A stretch of 54,586 nucleotides of DNA from GCA-002722245 sp964230605 (GCA_964230605.1 CAXRIN010000012.1:1-54586), one strand, 5' to 3'. Numbered from the stretch's first letter, positions 27,189-35,771 are shown. The notes: generated by a model from the letters alone, not told the origin. Made by a program: numbers and translations.

Positions 27189-27209
27189 ATGTTAACTTTA
27201 AGTTAACAT
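27189..27209. promoter_or_regulatory. Palindrome between rbfA and exbB
   Basis: ATGTTAACTT and AAGTTAACAT form perfect 10-bp arms around a single central base. It lies 20 bases upstream of the rbfA start in the divergent intergenic region, a plausible operator for rbfA, for exbB or for both. Confidence 0.45.
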
Positions 27210-27288
27210 CGGAATGCTAACTTCGCGCAAAATCCAAAGGTACATGGCTTTCATGTTCTTTTATGGATTAAGAGCAAATTTAATTTTT

Positions 27289-27296
27289 TAATTTTG
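27289..27296 (+). promoter_or_regulatory. -7 element upstream of exbB
   Basis: TAATTTTG matches TAnnTTTG and lies 52 bases before the exbB ATG. No clear -33 TTTG at the expected distance. Confidence 0.35.
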
Positions 27297-27347
27297 TCGC
27301 GAAAATTTAAGTGCGAACAATAATTTAAGTAACTAAGACTTACAAAC

Positions 27348-28169
27348 ATGAAAAAACTAGTTTCAACGTTAATGCTTTCTTTAACTCTTGCGTTAGGGTT
27401 ATTCACTACAAATGCAGCTTTTGCAAGTGCTGATTCTGCACAAGTAGAAACTGCAGCGACAGAAGAAAATAATGATGCAGTTGCTGAAGAAGCAACTTCT
27501 GAAAGCTCTGCAAATGCAGCAGTTGAAGGAGGTAAAGAGCCTTCGTTTACTCAAATCGTTAAAAAGAGATTTATCGAAGGAGGTGTAAACTTCATGATTT
27601 CAGTATTAGCATGTTTAATCTTAGGTATTGCAACTGCTATTGAAAGAATCATTTATTTAAGCCTTTCAAACGTTAACACAAAGAAAGTTCTTAATCAAGT
27701 AGAAGAAGCGTTAAACACAAGCGGAATCGAAGGAGCTAAGGAAGTTTGTAGAAATACAAGAGGTCCTGTTGGAGCTATTTTTTATGATGGTTTAACAAGA
27801 GCGGACGAAGGAATTGAGCAAGTTGAAAAAGCGGTTATCGCTGGTGGATCTGTTCAAATGGGATTAATGGAAAAAGGTGTTTCTTGGATTTCATTATTCA
27901 TCGCATTAGCACCAATGTTAGGGTTCTTAGGAACTGTATTAGGTATGATTGGAGCGTTTGACTCGATTGCTGAAGCTGGAGGTATTGAGGCATCTGCAAT
28001 GGCAGGTGATATTAAAATGGCCTTAATTACTACGGTAGCTGGTCTTATCGTTGCGATTATCCTTCAATTATTCTACAACGTAGTTATTGCTAAAATCGAC
28101 AACTTAGTGAACCAAATGGAGGATGCTTCTAACGCGTTCATTAAAATTGTTCAAAATAAAATTGGTTAA
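27348..28169 (+). CDS. exbB: MotA/TolQ/ExbB proton channel family protein
   Basis: Inner-membrane proton channel subunit that energises TonB-dependent transport. The 273-residue protein has a signal-like N-terminal helix (LMLSLTLALGLFTTNAAFA), an acidic Ala/Glu-rich stretch (residues 30-65), one TM helix at about 80-98, a cytoplasmic domain, and the two conserved ExbB helices FIALAPMLGFLGTVLGMIGA and ALITTVAGLIVAIILQLFY. It starts a cluster with a four-TM protein and two ExbD proteins. Confidence 0.93.
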   Translation: MKKLVSTLMLSLTLALGLFTTNAAFASADSAQVETAATEENNDAVAEEATSESSANAAVEGGKEPSFTQIVKKRFIEGGVNFMISVLACLILGIATAIERIIYLSLSNVNTKKVLNQVEEALNTSGIEGAKEVCRNTRGPVGAIFYDGLTRADEGIEQVEKAVIAGGSVQMGLMEKGVSWISLFIALAPMLGFLGTVLGMIGAFDSIAEAGGIEASAMAGDIKMALITTVAGLIVAIILQLFYNVVIAKIDNLVNQMEDASNAFIKIVQNKIG

Positions 28170-28194
28170 TCAAAACCACTAATTCTATAAGAAT

Positions 28195-28587
28195 ATGAAA
28201 TTAGGTTTAACAGTTGGAAAGTGGGCATTAATTCTTGTAATATGGATATTTATCCTTCTTACAATGAATGATGGGATTGATGTATTAACCATGATACAAT
28301 TCTCATTAGGCTTATGCTACACTGCCGTTGCTGCAGCAGTTGGTTTTTGGTTGTTCAATACAGCTGAGAATCCAAAATCGGCAATGTCGTTTATTATCAG
28401 ATATGCTTTACTTGCAGTATTATTATTCGTTTGTTACGCAGTTTCATCAGATAGTATTGATGAAGAAACTGGTTTAGTTATCGAGGGAAGTAAATTAACT
28501 GAAGGAGGTATTTACGGTTTATACACTGTTACAATTATTGCTGTTTTAGCAATTGTTGCCTCTGAAATCAAAAAGATGTTAAAGTAA
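28195..28587 (+). CDS. Four-TM protein between exbB and exbD
   Basis: 130 residues with four predicted TM helices (KWALILVIWIFILLTM; QFSLGLCYTAVAAAVGFWLF; FIIRYALLAVLLFVCYAV; YGLYTVTIIAVLAIVASEI) and a short lysine tail. I know no characterised function, but small membrane proteins at this place are common in Bacteroidota exb clusters, which suggests an accessory subunit. Its stop codon overlaps the exbD start by one base. Confidence 0.75.
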   Translation: MKLGLTVGKWALILVIWIFILLTMNDGIDVLTMIQFSLGLCYTAVAAAVGFWLFNTAENPKSAMSFIIRYALLAVLLFVCYAVSSDSIDEETGLVIEGSKLTEGGIYGLYTVTIIAVLAIVASEIKKMLK

Positions 28588-29279
28588 TGCCAAAAAGACA
28601 AGCACCAGAGGTTAATGCAGGTTCGATGGCTGATATTGCTTTCTTACTTTTAATCTTCTTCTTAGTTACTTCTGAGATGAGTAAGGAAGCTGGTATGTTT
28701 CAATTGCTTCCTGAGAAAACTGATGAAAAGCAGGAGATTACTGATAAAGTAAAACAAAGAAATATCATTGAAGTTCTTGCTAGATCAAAGGGAGAAATTA
28801 AATTTGGAGCAGATTTGAAAGCAGTTAAAATGACTGAAATACCTGCTTTATTGGGTGAAATGATTCTGAATGAATCAAACAACCCTGATTGGCCGGAGAG
28901 CAGAGCTATTACAACTGAAGAACTTCAAGCAATAGTTGACAAAAATAAAGCTGCTCTTGAAAATGCTTCTGAAGAAAGAAAAAACTCAGCTGAAAAGGCA
29001 CTTAAAAAATCTGAATTAAGATTAAAAGCCCTAGAAATTTTCGGAGATGATTTTAGAAAATCTCAACACGTAGTTAACTTACAGGCGACTCAAGATGCTG
29101 AGTACGATACTTATATTGAGCTAAAAGATGCCTTGAAGAAAGGTTATACTCTATTAAGAGATAAGTTGGCGAAGAAAACATTAGGTAGAGGTTGGGATAA
29201 CCTAACGCTTGAAGAAAAAGAAATGTTGAAAATGGTGTATGATGAAAATATTTCGGAAGCACCAGTAGTTCAAAATTAA
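28587..29279 (+). CDS. exbD: ExbD/TolR biopolymer transport protein (first copy)
   Basis: 230 residues. The N-terminus APEVNAGSMADIAFLLLIFF carries the ExbD TM helix with the essential proton-carrying aspartate (SMADIAF). The periplasmic part is much longer than in E. coli ExbD (about 141 residues), with a charged helical insertion between about residues 110 and 200. It is the partner of the ExbB channel; the one-base overlap with the upstream gene suggests coupled translation. Confidence 0.92.
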   Translation: MPKRQAPEVNAGSMADIAFLLLIFFLVTSEMSKEAGMFQLLPEKTDEKQEITDKVKQRNIIEVLARSKGEIKFGADLKAVKMTEIPALLGEMILNESNNPDWPESRAITTEELQAIVDKNKAALENASEERKNSAEKALKKSELRLKALEIFGDDFRKSQHVVNLQATQDAEYDTYIELKDALKKGYTLLRDKLAKKTLGRGWDNLTLEEKEMLKMVYDENISEAPVVQN

Positions 29280-29291
29280 TAAACAACCGAT

Positions 29292-29792
29292 ATGTCTAAA
29301 TTCGACGGAGGTAATAAAAAAAGAGAAGAACCAGGAATATCTACGGCATCCCTACCGGACATCGTATTTATGTTACTTTTCTTCTTCATGGTTGCTACAA
29401 AATCTAAGGATAATGAAGCAAGCGTTATGGTTAAATTGCCTACAGCTACCGAGACTGGAAAGTTGGAAGACAAAACACCTACTGCATATATTCAACTAGG
29501 AGTTCCTGTAAAATCAATGCAAAAAATTTACGGTGATAAAACCGCAATTCAGTTGAATGATGCCATTAAAGAAAAGAAAGATATTCGCCAATTCTTAGAT
29601 GAGAAGAGGGCAAGTATTAAAGCTAACTACTCGGATGTTGCACCAGAAATTGGGGCTTCAAAAGCCAAACAGATGGTAGTTTGTTTGAAAGTAGATAAGA
29701 AAACAAAATTAGGTGTAGTTTCTGAAGTTAAAGAAGAATTGAGAGATGCTTCAGCGCTTAAAATTAACTATATCGTAAACGAAGGTAAATAG
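29292..29792 (+). CDS. exbD: ExbD/TolR biopolymer transport protein (second copy)
   Basis: 166 residues with the same arrangement: a basic start (KFDGGNKKREEP), then ISTASLPDIVFMLLFFFMVA with the conserved aspartate, followed by a periplasmic domain ending VKEELRDASALKINYIVNEG. Paired ExbD paralogues behind one ExbB are typical of Bacteroidota. A terminator follows at 29818. Confidence 0.92.
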   Translation: MSKFDGGNKKREEPGISTASLPDIVFMLLFFFMVATKSKDNEASVMVKLPTATETGKLEDKTPTAYIQLGVPVKSMQKIYGDKTAIQLNDAIKEKKDIRQFLDEKRASIKANYSDVAPEIGASKAKQMVVCLKVDKKTKLGVVSEVKEELRDASALKINYIVNEGK

Positions 29793-29817
29793 TAACTTTC
29801 ACACTCAAAAAACGTAT

Positions 29818-29846
29818 GCCACTTCCAATTGGGAGTGGCTTTTTGT
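29818..29846 (+). terminator. Terminator of the exb operon
   Basis: Stem GCCACTTCC/GGGAGTGGC with loop AATT and a following T-run. It overlaps an in-frame upstream ATG (29816) of the methyltransferase gene, which supports the later start at 29876. Confidence 0.8.
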
Positions 29847-29875
29847 TACTTTTCATTTGCTTTAAAACCTTTCAT

Positions 29876-30556
29876 ATGCCATTAGATCTTGAGCGTGTCG
29901 CCTTAATTGGACGAACTTACAACGAGTATAAAAGAATGTTTGATGTTACCAGAGAATCTCTTGAAAACAAAAAGATTTTAGACGTTGCTGCTGGTGTAAG
30001 TAATTTTTGTGCAATTGGTAATGTCTTCGGTTTAAACATAACTGCTGTAGATCCTATTTACCATTTAATGGCGGATGAAATTGAAATTCAAGCAGAAAAG
30101 GATTTAGAGCTTGTAGTTATTAAACTCCCTGTAAATTCTTCCCATTATAACTGGGATTTTTATGGAGATATAGAAGGTGTTAGAGTGAGTAGAATGAAAG
30201 CTTACCAAACCTTTTTAACAGATTACCAAAATAACCCAAGTAATTACATACCGGGCGAAATTGGAAATCTCCCATTTGAGGATAAAAGCTTTGATGTAAC
30301 ACTCGTTTCTCATTTGATGTTCCTTTACGACAATCTTTTCTCAGCTGAAGACCATATTGCTATGTTCCGTGAATTATTGCGCGTAACAAGAGAAGAAATT
30401 ATCATTTTCCCTACCAAAAACTTAAGTGGCGAAAACTGTAAATGGGTTGATTTAATTATTAAAAATCCAGAGTTTTTAGATCATACTTTCCGACTAGAAA
30501 AATCTCAATTTGAATTCCAAAAAGGAAATTATTTAAGATTAAGGGTGACGGTTTAA
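29876..30556 (+). CDS. SAM-dependent methyltransferase (class I-like)
   Basis: 226 residues. Motif I is ILDVAAGVSNFCAIG (near residue 34), followed by ITAVDPIYHL, and the post-motif region LPFEDKSFDVTLVSHLMFLY with ELLRVTREEIIIFP matches type-11 methyltransferases. Substrate unknown; no membrane or secretion signal. The start ATG 29876 is chosen because the upstream ATG lies in the exb terminator. It is followed by a nest of repeats. Confidence 0.75.
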   Translation: MPLDLERVALIGRTYNEYKRMFDVTRESLENKKILDVAAGVSNFCAIGNVFGLNITAVDPIYHLMADEIEIQAEKDLELVVIKLPVNSSHYNWDFYGDIEGVRVSRMKAYQTFLTDYQNNPSNYIPGEIGNLPFEDKSFDVTLVSHLMFLYDNLFSAEDHIAMFRELLRVTREEIIIFPTKNLSGENCKWVDLIIKNPEFLDHTFRLEKSQFEFQKGNYLRLRVTV

Positions 30557-30576
30557 CTCTATAATTTAAAGGTCGA

Positions 30577-30608
30577 CTCCCTCAGAGCACTCCGAGTTCT
30601 CGGAGGGA
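30577..30608. repeat. CCCTCAGAG-type palindromic repeat, copy 1
   Basis: CTCCCTCAGAGCACTCCGAG followed by TTCTCGGAGGGA: imperfect hairpin with GGAG/CTCC stems. It is related to copies at 30698-30718 and 32066-32147. Confidence 0.6.
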
Positions 30609-30646
30609 AATGTAATGAATTAAGATAGCATAATAATATGAGTTGC

Positions 30647-30674
30647 TATGGCCTATTTTCATAGGCCACTACAG
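30647..30674. repeat. GGCCTAT hairpin repeat, copy 2
   Basis: The same unit as at 26791-26817, identical over 27 bases, with the hairpin GGCCTAT-TTTC-ATAGGCC. It is nested between two CCCTCAGAG-type repeats. Confidence 0.75.
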
Positions 30675-30697
30675 AAGAGTTCAATAATGTATTAAAC

Positions 30698-30718
30698 CCT
30701 CTGAGTACTCTGAGGGAG
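30698..30718. repeat. CCCTCAGAG-type palindromic repeat, copy 2
   Basis: CCCTCTGAGTACTCTGAGGG is an almost perfect hairpin (CCCTC-GAG/CTC-GAGGG). With copy 1 it brackets the GGCCTAT repeat. Confidence 0.6.
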
Positions 30719-30723
30719 AAAAC

Positions 30724-30753
30724 AAAAAAAGGCTGCTCGTTGAGCAGCCTTTC
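30724..30753 (-). terminator. Terminator of pgk
   Basis: Stem GGCTGCTC/GAGCAGCC, read on the minus strand into seven T. It lies 20 bases after the pgk stop. Confidence 0.85.
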
Positions 30754-30771
30754 AAATATTTAAATCGAAAA

Positions 30772-31962
30772 TTAATTCAAAATAGCATCAACTCCTGGAA
30801 GAACTTTTCCTTCTAGAAGCTCTAATAAAGCTCCTCCTCCTGTTGAGATATAAGAAACTTGATCAGCTAAACCATATTTGTTAATTGCAGCAACTGAATC
30901 ACCTCCACCAATTAACGTGAAAGCTCCATTTTCTGTTGCTTTAACAACTGATTCAGCAATAGCTTTTGTTCCACCACCAAAAGTGTCTAATTCAAAAACA
31001 CCTACTGGTCCGTTCCAAAGTACAGTTCCAGATTGCTCAATTACGCTAGCAAATACTTTTCTTGATTCTGGTCCAGCATCTAAACCTTCCCATCCATCAG
31101 GAATTTCACCAGCTGTAGCAACTTGAGTGTTAGCGTCATTTGAGAAACCATCAGCAATAATTGAATCAACTGGAAGGTAAACATTAACACCTTTTTCTTT
31201 AGCTTGTTTTAAAACATCTAAAGCAGTGTCCAAGTAATCCATTTCAACAATTGAATTACCAATATTTCCACCTTTTGCTTTCGAGAAAGTATATCCCATT
31301 CCTCCACCAATGATTAGATTATCAACCTTATCTAACAATTGGTTAATGATTTGGATTTTTGAAGAAACTTTAGATCCTCCCATAATAGCAGTTAAAGGAG
31401 CTTTTCCAGACTTGATTGCTTTATCTATACTTTCTAATTCGCTAGCTAATAACAATCCAAACATTTTATCATTTGGGAAAAACTTTGCAATAATTGTTGT
31501 TGATGCATGAGCTCTGTGCGCAGTTCCAAAAGCATCATTAACATAACAATCGGCTAATTTTGAAAGCTTTTCAGCGAAAGCCTCATCACCAGCAGTTTCT
31601 TCTTTGTAAAATCTTAAGTTATCTAACAATAAAACTTCTCCAGCCTTTAAGTCTGCTGCAGCAGCTTCAACATCAGCACCTACACAATCAGACACAAACT
31701 TTACGTCAACACCTAAGTGCTCAGAAACTTTTGCAACGATGTGTTTAAGAGAAAACTTGTCTTCTGGACCATTTTTTGGTCTACCTAAGTGCGACATTAA
31801 AATAGCACTTCCTCCTTTCTCTAAAATAGTTTTGATAGTAGGAGCGGCGGCTCTAATTCTTGTATCATCAGTTACATTGAAATTTTCATCAAGAGGCACG
31901 TTAAAGTCAACTCTAACAATTGCTTTCTTACCTGAAAAATCATAATCTCTTACAGTGTTCAT
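30772..31962 (-). CDS. pgk: Phosphoglycerate kinase
   Basis: Glycolytic enzyme making ATP and 3-phosphoglycerate from 1,3-bisphosphoglycerate. The 396-residue protein has the substrate-binding start KAIVRVDFNVPLDENFNVTD, LMSHLGRPKNG, the hinge and nucleotide-binding segment TAIMGGSKVSSKI, VLWNGPVGVFE, and the C-terminal GGGDSVAAI and STGGGALLELLEGK. Complete and of standard length. It is monocistronic with its own terminator. Confidence 0.98.
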   Translation of the reverse strand: MNTVRDYDFSGKKAIVRVDFNVPLDENFNVTDDTRIRAAAPTIKTILEKGGSAILMSHLGRPKNGPEDKFSLKHIVAKVSEHLGVDVKFVSDCVGADVEAAAADLKAGEVLLLDNLRFYKEETAGDEAFAEKLSKLADCYVNDAFGTAHRAHASTTIIAKFFPNDKMFGLLLASELESIDKAIKSGKAPLTAIMGGSKVSSKIQIINQLLDKVDNLIIGGGMGYTFSKAKGGNIGNSIVEMDYLDTALDVLKQAKEKGVNVYLPVDSIIADGFSNDANTQVATAGEIPDGWEGLDAGPESRKVFASVIEQSGTVLWNGPVGVFELDTFGGGTKAIAESVVKATENGAFTLIGGGDSVAAINKYGLADQVSYISTGGGALLELLEGKVLPGVDAILN

Positions 31963-32008
31963 ATTGAATAAATGTTTATTTCTTAATTAATACCTTTTCG
32001 GTCGGTCT

Positions 32009-32016
32009 CAAATTTA
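32009..32016 (-). promoter_or_regulatory. -7 element upstream of pgk
   Basis: On the minus strand TAAATTTG fits TAnnTTTG exactly, 46 bases before the pgk start. A matching -33 TTTG is not seen. Confidence 0.35.
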
Positions 32017-32065
32017 ATGATTCTTGTTGGTTTATTATTCCTGTTTTGCAATAATGTTTTTAACG

Positions 32066-32147
32066 CCCTCAGAGCACATCAACTTATAAAAGAAATACTT
32101 TTAAAACCAATTGTAATACTGTGAATTCTCTAACATCTCTGAGGGAT
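32066..32147. repeat. Inverted pair of CCCTCAGAG words
   Basis: CCCTCAGAGCAC (32066-32077) and CATCTCTGAGGG (32136-32147) form 9-bp inverted arms about 60 bases apart between pgk and holB. They are related to the repeats at 30577-30718. Confidence 0.45.
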
Positions 32148-32168
32148 AATTTTTTATCTTTATATTTC

Positions 32169-33302
32169 ATGCAATTCAAAGATGTTGTTGGACATAGCGA
32201 GGTTAAAAAACACTTAATTGATAGTGTAAAAAACAATCGAATTAGCCATGCCCAATTATTTTTGGGCAACGAAGGGAATGGTAATTTTCAACTTGCACTA
32301 GCTTATGCCCAATTCATTAACTGTGAATCACCGTTAGAAGTAGATTCTTGTGGGAAATGTAGTAGCTGTGTTAAGTATCAAAACTTTCAGCATCCTGACT
32401 TAAATTTCTTTTATCCTACTTCAATTGGTAATGATGTAAAAACTCAGCCCTCTAGCAAAAAATTACTTGGTCATTGGATTGATTTTTTACACCAAAACGA
32501 ATACTTTGAATTAAAGGATTGGATGAATCATATTGGTGCTGGTGAACGATTATCCATAATCAACAAATTGGATAGTCAGGACATCATCAAGTCTTTATCC
32601 TTAAAAAACTTTGAAGCCAAATACAAAGTGGTAATTATTTGGTGGCCAGAGAAAATGAATATCGAATGTTCGAACAAAATTTTAAAAGTTTTGGAAGAAC
32701 CAACTCCAAACTCACTTTTTCTTTTAGTTGGACATAACTCCGATGATATACTCGCTACAATAATTTCCAGAGTTCAAATTATCAAAACAGGACTGTTATC
32801 CGATTCTGAAATCCGACAAGGTTTACTGGATAAAGAAGGAGTTCCAGAGGATTTAGCCGATTCTTTATCGGTAATGGCTGGTGGTAATTTCACAAAGGCT
32901 TTAGAATTGGTAAACAACCCTGAAGGAGATGAAAAGTTTATAGCGCTCTTTCAAACATGGATGAGATTGTGTTATGTTGTAGACTACCTCGGACTTGAAA
33001 AATGGGTAGATGAAATCCACAACATGGGAAGAATAAAACAAAAGGATTTCTTGGAATACGGATTGAGAGTTTTTAGGGAATGCATGGTATACAATTACGC
33101 CAATCCCGAATTAAATAGACTTCATCGAAAAGAAGAAATTTTCAATGCAAAATTTTCTAAATTCATTCATGGAGGAAACATTTTAGATATTATTGAAGTT
33201 TTCGAACATACCCATACAGGTATATTAAGAAATGCTTATGCTAAAATTGCTTTCATGAACCTGAGTTTAAAAATGTGTAACCTTTTGAAATACAAGCCTT
33301 AA
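32169..33302 (+). CDS. holB: DNA polymerase III delta' subunit (HolB-like)
   Basis: Clamp-loader subunit. The 377-residue protein starts MQFKDVVGHSEVKKHL, then HAQLFLGNEGNGNFQLALAY, a degenerate P-loop without the Lys-Thr pair, as expected for the non-hydrolysing delta' subunit. A zinc-module cysteine set CESPLEVDSCGKCSSC follows near residue 60, and VLEEPTPNSLFLLVG with TIISRVQ corresponds to the conserved sensor region. ATG 32169 is preferred to 32121, which would add 16 residues from repeat DNA. It abuts the next gene. Confidence 0.88.
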   Translation: MQFKDVVGHSEVKKHLIDSVKNNRISHAQLFLGNEGNGNFQLALAYAQFINCESPLEVDSCGKCSSCVKYQNFQHPDLNFFYPTSIGNDVKTQPSSKKLLGHWIDFLHQNEYFELKDWMNHIGAGERLSIINKLDSQDIIKSLSLKNFEAKYKVVIIWWPEKMNIECSNKILKVLEEPTPNSLFLLVGHNSDDILATIISRVQIIKTGLLSDSEIRQGLLDKEGVPEDLADSLSVMAGGNFTKALELVNNPEGDEKFIALFQTWMRLCYVVDYLGLEKWVDEIHNMGRIKQKDFLEYGLRVFRECMVYNYANPELNRLHRKEEIFNAKFSKFIHGGNILDIIEVFEHTHTGILRNAYAKIAFMNLSLKMCNLLKYKP

Positions 33303-33803
33303 ATGATTCCTGAGTCAATCAAAGATCTTCATGTGAAATCTAAATTCTTTTTTGGATCTCAGTTTTTAAAAGAGATTCTACCTAGGATTAGTGAGGATTT
33401 AGATATTGATTTTCTCCTGATAGGAAAACTCATTTCTAACTCTACTCAAATTCAATCTTTAGTTTACTCAAAGAATGACGATAAATTTCTTCCTCTGAAA
33501 TACGACTTGCGCGCAACTCCTTGTGAACTTACAACGCGGGACAATTATTGTTGTTATGAAAGTAACGTTTCAAAACTATTTCCAGATGATTACTTGTTAG
33601 AGGAAATGCAAATTGAAGGATACATTGGTATTTCATTTGCCAGTTCATTGGAAAAAGTTGAAGGGGTAATTGTCGCATTAACTCATAATCCTATCAACAA
33701 TACCAATTCCATTACCGAAAGCTTAAAGTTGTTTCAAAATAAAATTGCTGAGGAAATTAAGAAAGAAGGCGTGAAAATTTTAAACCCTGAATATTATCAA
33801 TAA
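33303..33803 (+). CDS. GAF-like domain protein
   Basis: 166 residues. The pattern TPCELTTRDNYCCYESNVSKLF then EGYIGISFASSLEKVEGVIVAL corresponds to the last strands of GAF domains, in which the phrase YIGIPL...GVI-A is conserved. No output domain is fused, so it is a lone sensor or binding domain. The ATG follows the holB stop directly, giving co-transcription with a clamp-loader gene; whether this has meaning for replication is unknown. Alternative: a purely structural GAF-fold protein. Confidence 0.6.
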   Translation: MIPESIKDLHVKSKFFFGSQFLKEILPRISEDLDIDFLLIGKLISNSTQIQSLVYSKNDDKFLPLKYDLRATPCELTTRDNYCCYESNVSKLFPDDYLLEEMQIEGYIGISFASSLEKVEGVIVALTHNPINNTNSITESLKLFQNKIAEEIKKEGVKILNPEYYQ

Positions 33804-33805
33804 AA

Positions 33806-33829
33806 AAGACTGCTTCGGGGGCAGTCTTT
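33806..33829 (+). terminator. Terminator after holB-GAF pair
   Basis: Stem AAGACTGC/GCAGTCTT with a small TTCGGGG loop, 3 bases after the stop codon; followed by TTTAGGG. Confidence 0.75.
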
Positions 33830-33919
33830 AGGGTAACAAACTAAAACAAAAGGGTGGGGTTATTAATTCATTAGCGAAAGTTTTCTTCTTTTATTGCATC
33901 AACAAACTATCTTTATTTC

Positions 33920-34960
33920 ATGGTTATTCTTTTTGCTGGGAGATATACAAGTGATTATAATAGAAATAAAATCATTTTAGATGGTCTTCAAAAAAAAGAA
34001 GGAGTTAAGGTGATAGAATACAAATTCCGAAAACGAAAGGAGTTTGATCCAGTTAAATTCAAAGCCCTAGTTGAAGAAAGTGATTTTGTTTACTGCCCTT
34101 CCTTTTCACATAAATTTGTAAGATTAATCAAAAAGTATAGCAACAAACCTGTAATTTTTGATCCGCTCATATCTAACTATCTCACCAAGGTTTTTGACTA
34201 CAAAAATGTTTCTCGATGGTCACCAAGAGCTTATAAAAACTACTTAAAAGATAAACTTCCATTTAAGGCTGTAGACCTACTCTTGGCGGATACAGAGCAA
34301 CACAGACAATACTATCATAAAACCTTCGGAATTCCTTTGAATAAAATTGAAGTTCTCCCAGTTGGCGCGAATACTTCAGAATTCCAACCGCAAGATATTT
34401 CTCAAAATGAAATTTTCACCGTTGGTTTCTATGGCGGATTTATCCCTCTTCAAGGAGTGAAATTTATCATTGAAGCAGCAGAACTATTAAAATCAGAACA
34501 AATTCAGTTTCATTTAATTGGTACTGGTTATCAATACCAAGAAATGCAAGACTTAGCGAAAGAGAAACATCTGTCTAATATTCACTTTGATGGTTGGTCG
34601 GATTACAAGGATTTACCTGAAAAAATATCAAAGTTTGACATTTGTCTTGGGATATTTGGTGACACACCCAAAGCACCACTTGTAATTCCAAATAAAATAT
34701 ATCATTACGCTGCAATGGGTAAACCTATAATTACAATGGAATCACCTGCTATAAAAGAAGTTTTTTCCTCAAATGAAAACATCATTCTCACACACAATGA
34801 TGGTCAATCCTTAGCCAATGCTATTCTCGATTTAAAAAATAACAAAGAGAAAAGAACCCAACTAGGAAATAACGCCAGAAAGCTTGCTGAACAAAGTTTC
34901 AGTGAAGATAAGATAGCGGAAAAACTTATTGGATACGCAAAAAAGCTCCTTAATCAATAA
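33920..34960 (+). CDS. Glycosyltransferase, GT4-like (GT-B fold)
   Basis: 346 residues. The C-terminal half holds the retaining GT-B pattern: TVGFYGGFIPLQGVKFIIEA (near 170), FHLIGTGYQYQEM, then FDICLGIFGDTPKAPLVIPNK and IYHYAAMGKPIITMES with the conserved glutamate region near 275. The acceptor is unknown; the absence of a signal peptide fits a cytoplasmic enzyme working on lipid-linked glycans or metabolites. It stands alone; its 3' end overlaps the convergent hydrolase gene by 11 bases. Confidence 0.85.
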   Translation: MVILFAGRYTSDYNRNKIILDGLQKKEGVKVIEYKFRKRKEFDPVKFKALVEESDFVYCPSFSHKFVRLIKKYSNKPVIFDPLISNYLTKVFDYKNVSRWSPRAYKNYLKDKLPFKAVDLLLADTEQHRQYYHKTFGIPLNKIEVLPVGANTSEFQPQDISQNEIFTVGFYGGFIPLQGVKFIIEAAELLKSEQIQFHLIGTGYQYQEMQDLAKEKHLSNIHFDGWSDYKDLPEKISKFDICLGIFGDTPKAPLVIPNKIYHYAAMGKPIITMESPAIKEVFSSNENIILTHNDGQSLANAILDLKNNKEKRTQLGNNARKLAEQSFSEDKIAEKLIGYAKKLLNQ

Positions 34961-35771
34961 GGAACTTTTTGCTGGAATAACAATCGATCACGAACTTTTC
35001 CAAAACCTTCAAACAAGGATATTTATCCTCATAAAAACACATATGCCCGCCTTTTTCTGAAAGATGAAATTGACCATTTTCACACAATTCACTTTGAGAT
35101 TTCAAATCGCGCCAACGAATAACCTGATCATTTTTGCCTGCAACACATAAAACTGGATATGGTGCAAATCGAAGAATAATTTCACGATCAGGACGAATTT
35201 TCATCCCTTCTAAAGCCGCTAAAATCCCTTGTTTAGGAGTAGAAAGCGCCATGTTTAAAACTCGTCTAATCGCACCTCGAAGTGTTGGCGTATTATTCGC
35301 AACAAACAGATTAGGAATTGCCTCTTTGATGAACATTTCGTGATTTCGTTTCACCACTTCAATTGCTCTGTTTCTAAACTTCACTTTTTCCTCTGAATCC
35401 GGTTTTGCTGTTGAATTGAATAAACACAATCCATTTAAAGCATCAGGATATAAATCCCCAAAAGCTAGTGCTACATAACCACCTAATGAATGCCCAACAA
35501 TAATCGCTTTTCGTTTGTTATTATCCTCTAAAACTTGCTTAACACATCCAGCCATTTCTTCCATTGTATGGACATAACCCATACAATCACTTGCTCCATG
35601 CCCAGGAAGATCAATAGCATAAACCGTATTGTGTTTTGCTAATACCTTAGCATAATCATCCCACACTTTATGGTTTTCCATAAAACCATGAATTAAAACC
35701 ACGGTTCTTTTAGAATTCCCTTTTCGAGAGTAGTTGATTTTTGTGCCCTTATAAACAGCTGTTTTAAGCAT
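34950..35771 (-). CDS. Alpha/beta hydrolase
   Basis: 273 residues with VVLIHGFMENHKVWDDY (oxyanion-hole HG), AIDLPGHGASD, the nucleophile elbow IIVGHSLGGYVALAFGDLY near residue 94 and a C-terminal GGHMCFYEDKYP with the catalytic histidine. The fold is clear but the substrate is not. It is unrelated in detail to the hydrolase at 16175. It converges with the glycosyltransferase gene, sharing 11 bases. Confidence 0.85.
   Translation of the reverse strand: MLKTAVYKGTKINYSRKGNSKRTVVLIHGFMENHKVWDDYAKVLAKHNTVYAIDLPGHGASDCMGYVHTMEEMAGCVKQVLEDNNKRKAIIVGHSLGGYVALAFGDLYPDALNGLCLFNSTAKPDSEEKVKFRNRAIEVVKRNHEMFIKEAIPNLFVANNTPTLRGAIRRVLNMALSTPKQGILAALEGMKIRPDREIILRFAPYPVLCVAGKNDQVIRWRDLKSQSELCENGQFHLSEKGGHMCFYEDKYPCLKVLEKFVIDCYSSKKFLID

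Noticed and set aside
29816..29875. Upstream start for the methyltransferase
   Set aside because: It overlaps the exb terminator stem; the extra 20 residues are an accidental hydrophobic run.
30557..30723. CRISPR-like array of short repeats
   Set aside because: The units belong to two different palindromic families, are few, and have no regular spacers; no cas genes are near.
34950..34960. A fused or overlapping gene error at the glycosyltransferase end
   Set aside because: The two genes are convergent and an 11-base overlap of their 3' ends is ordinary.
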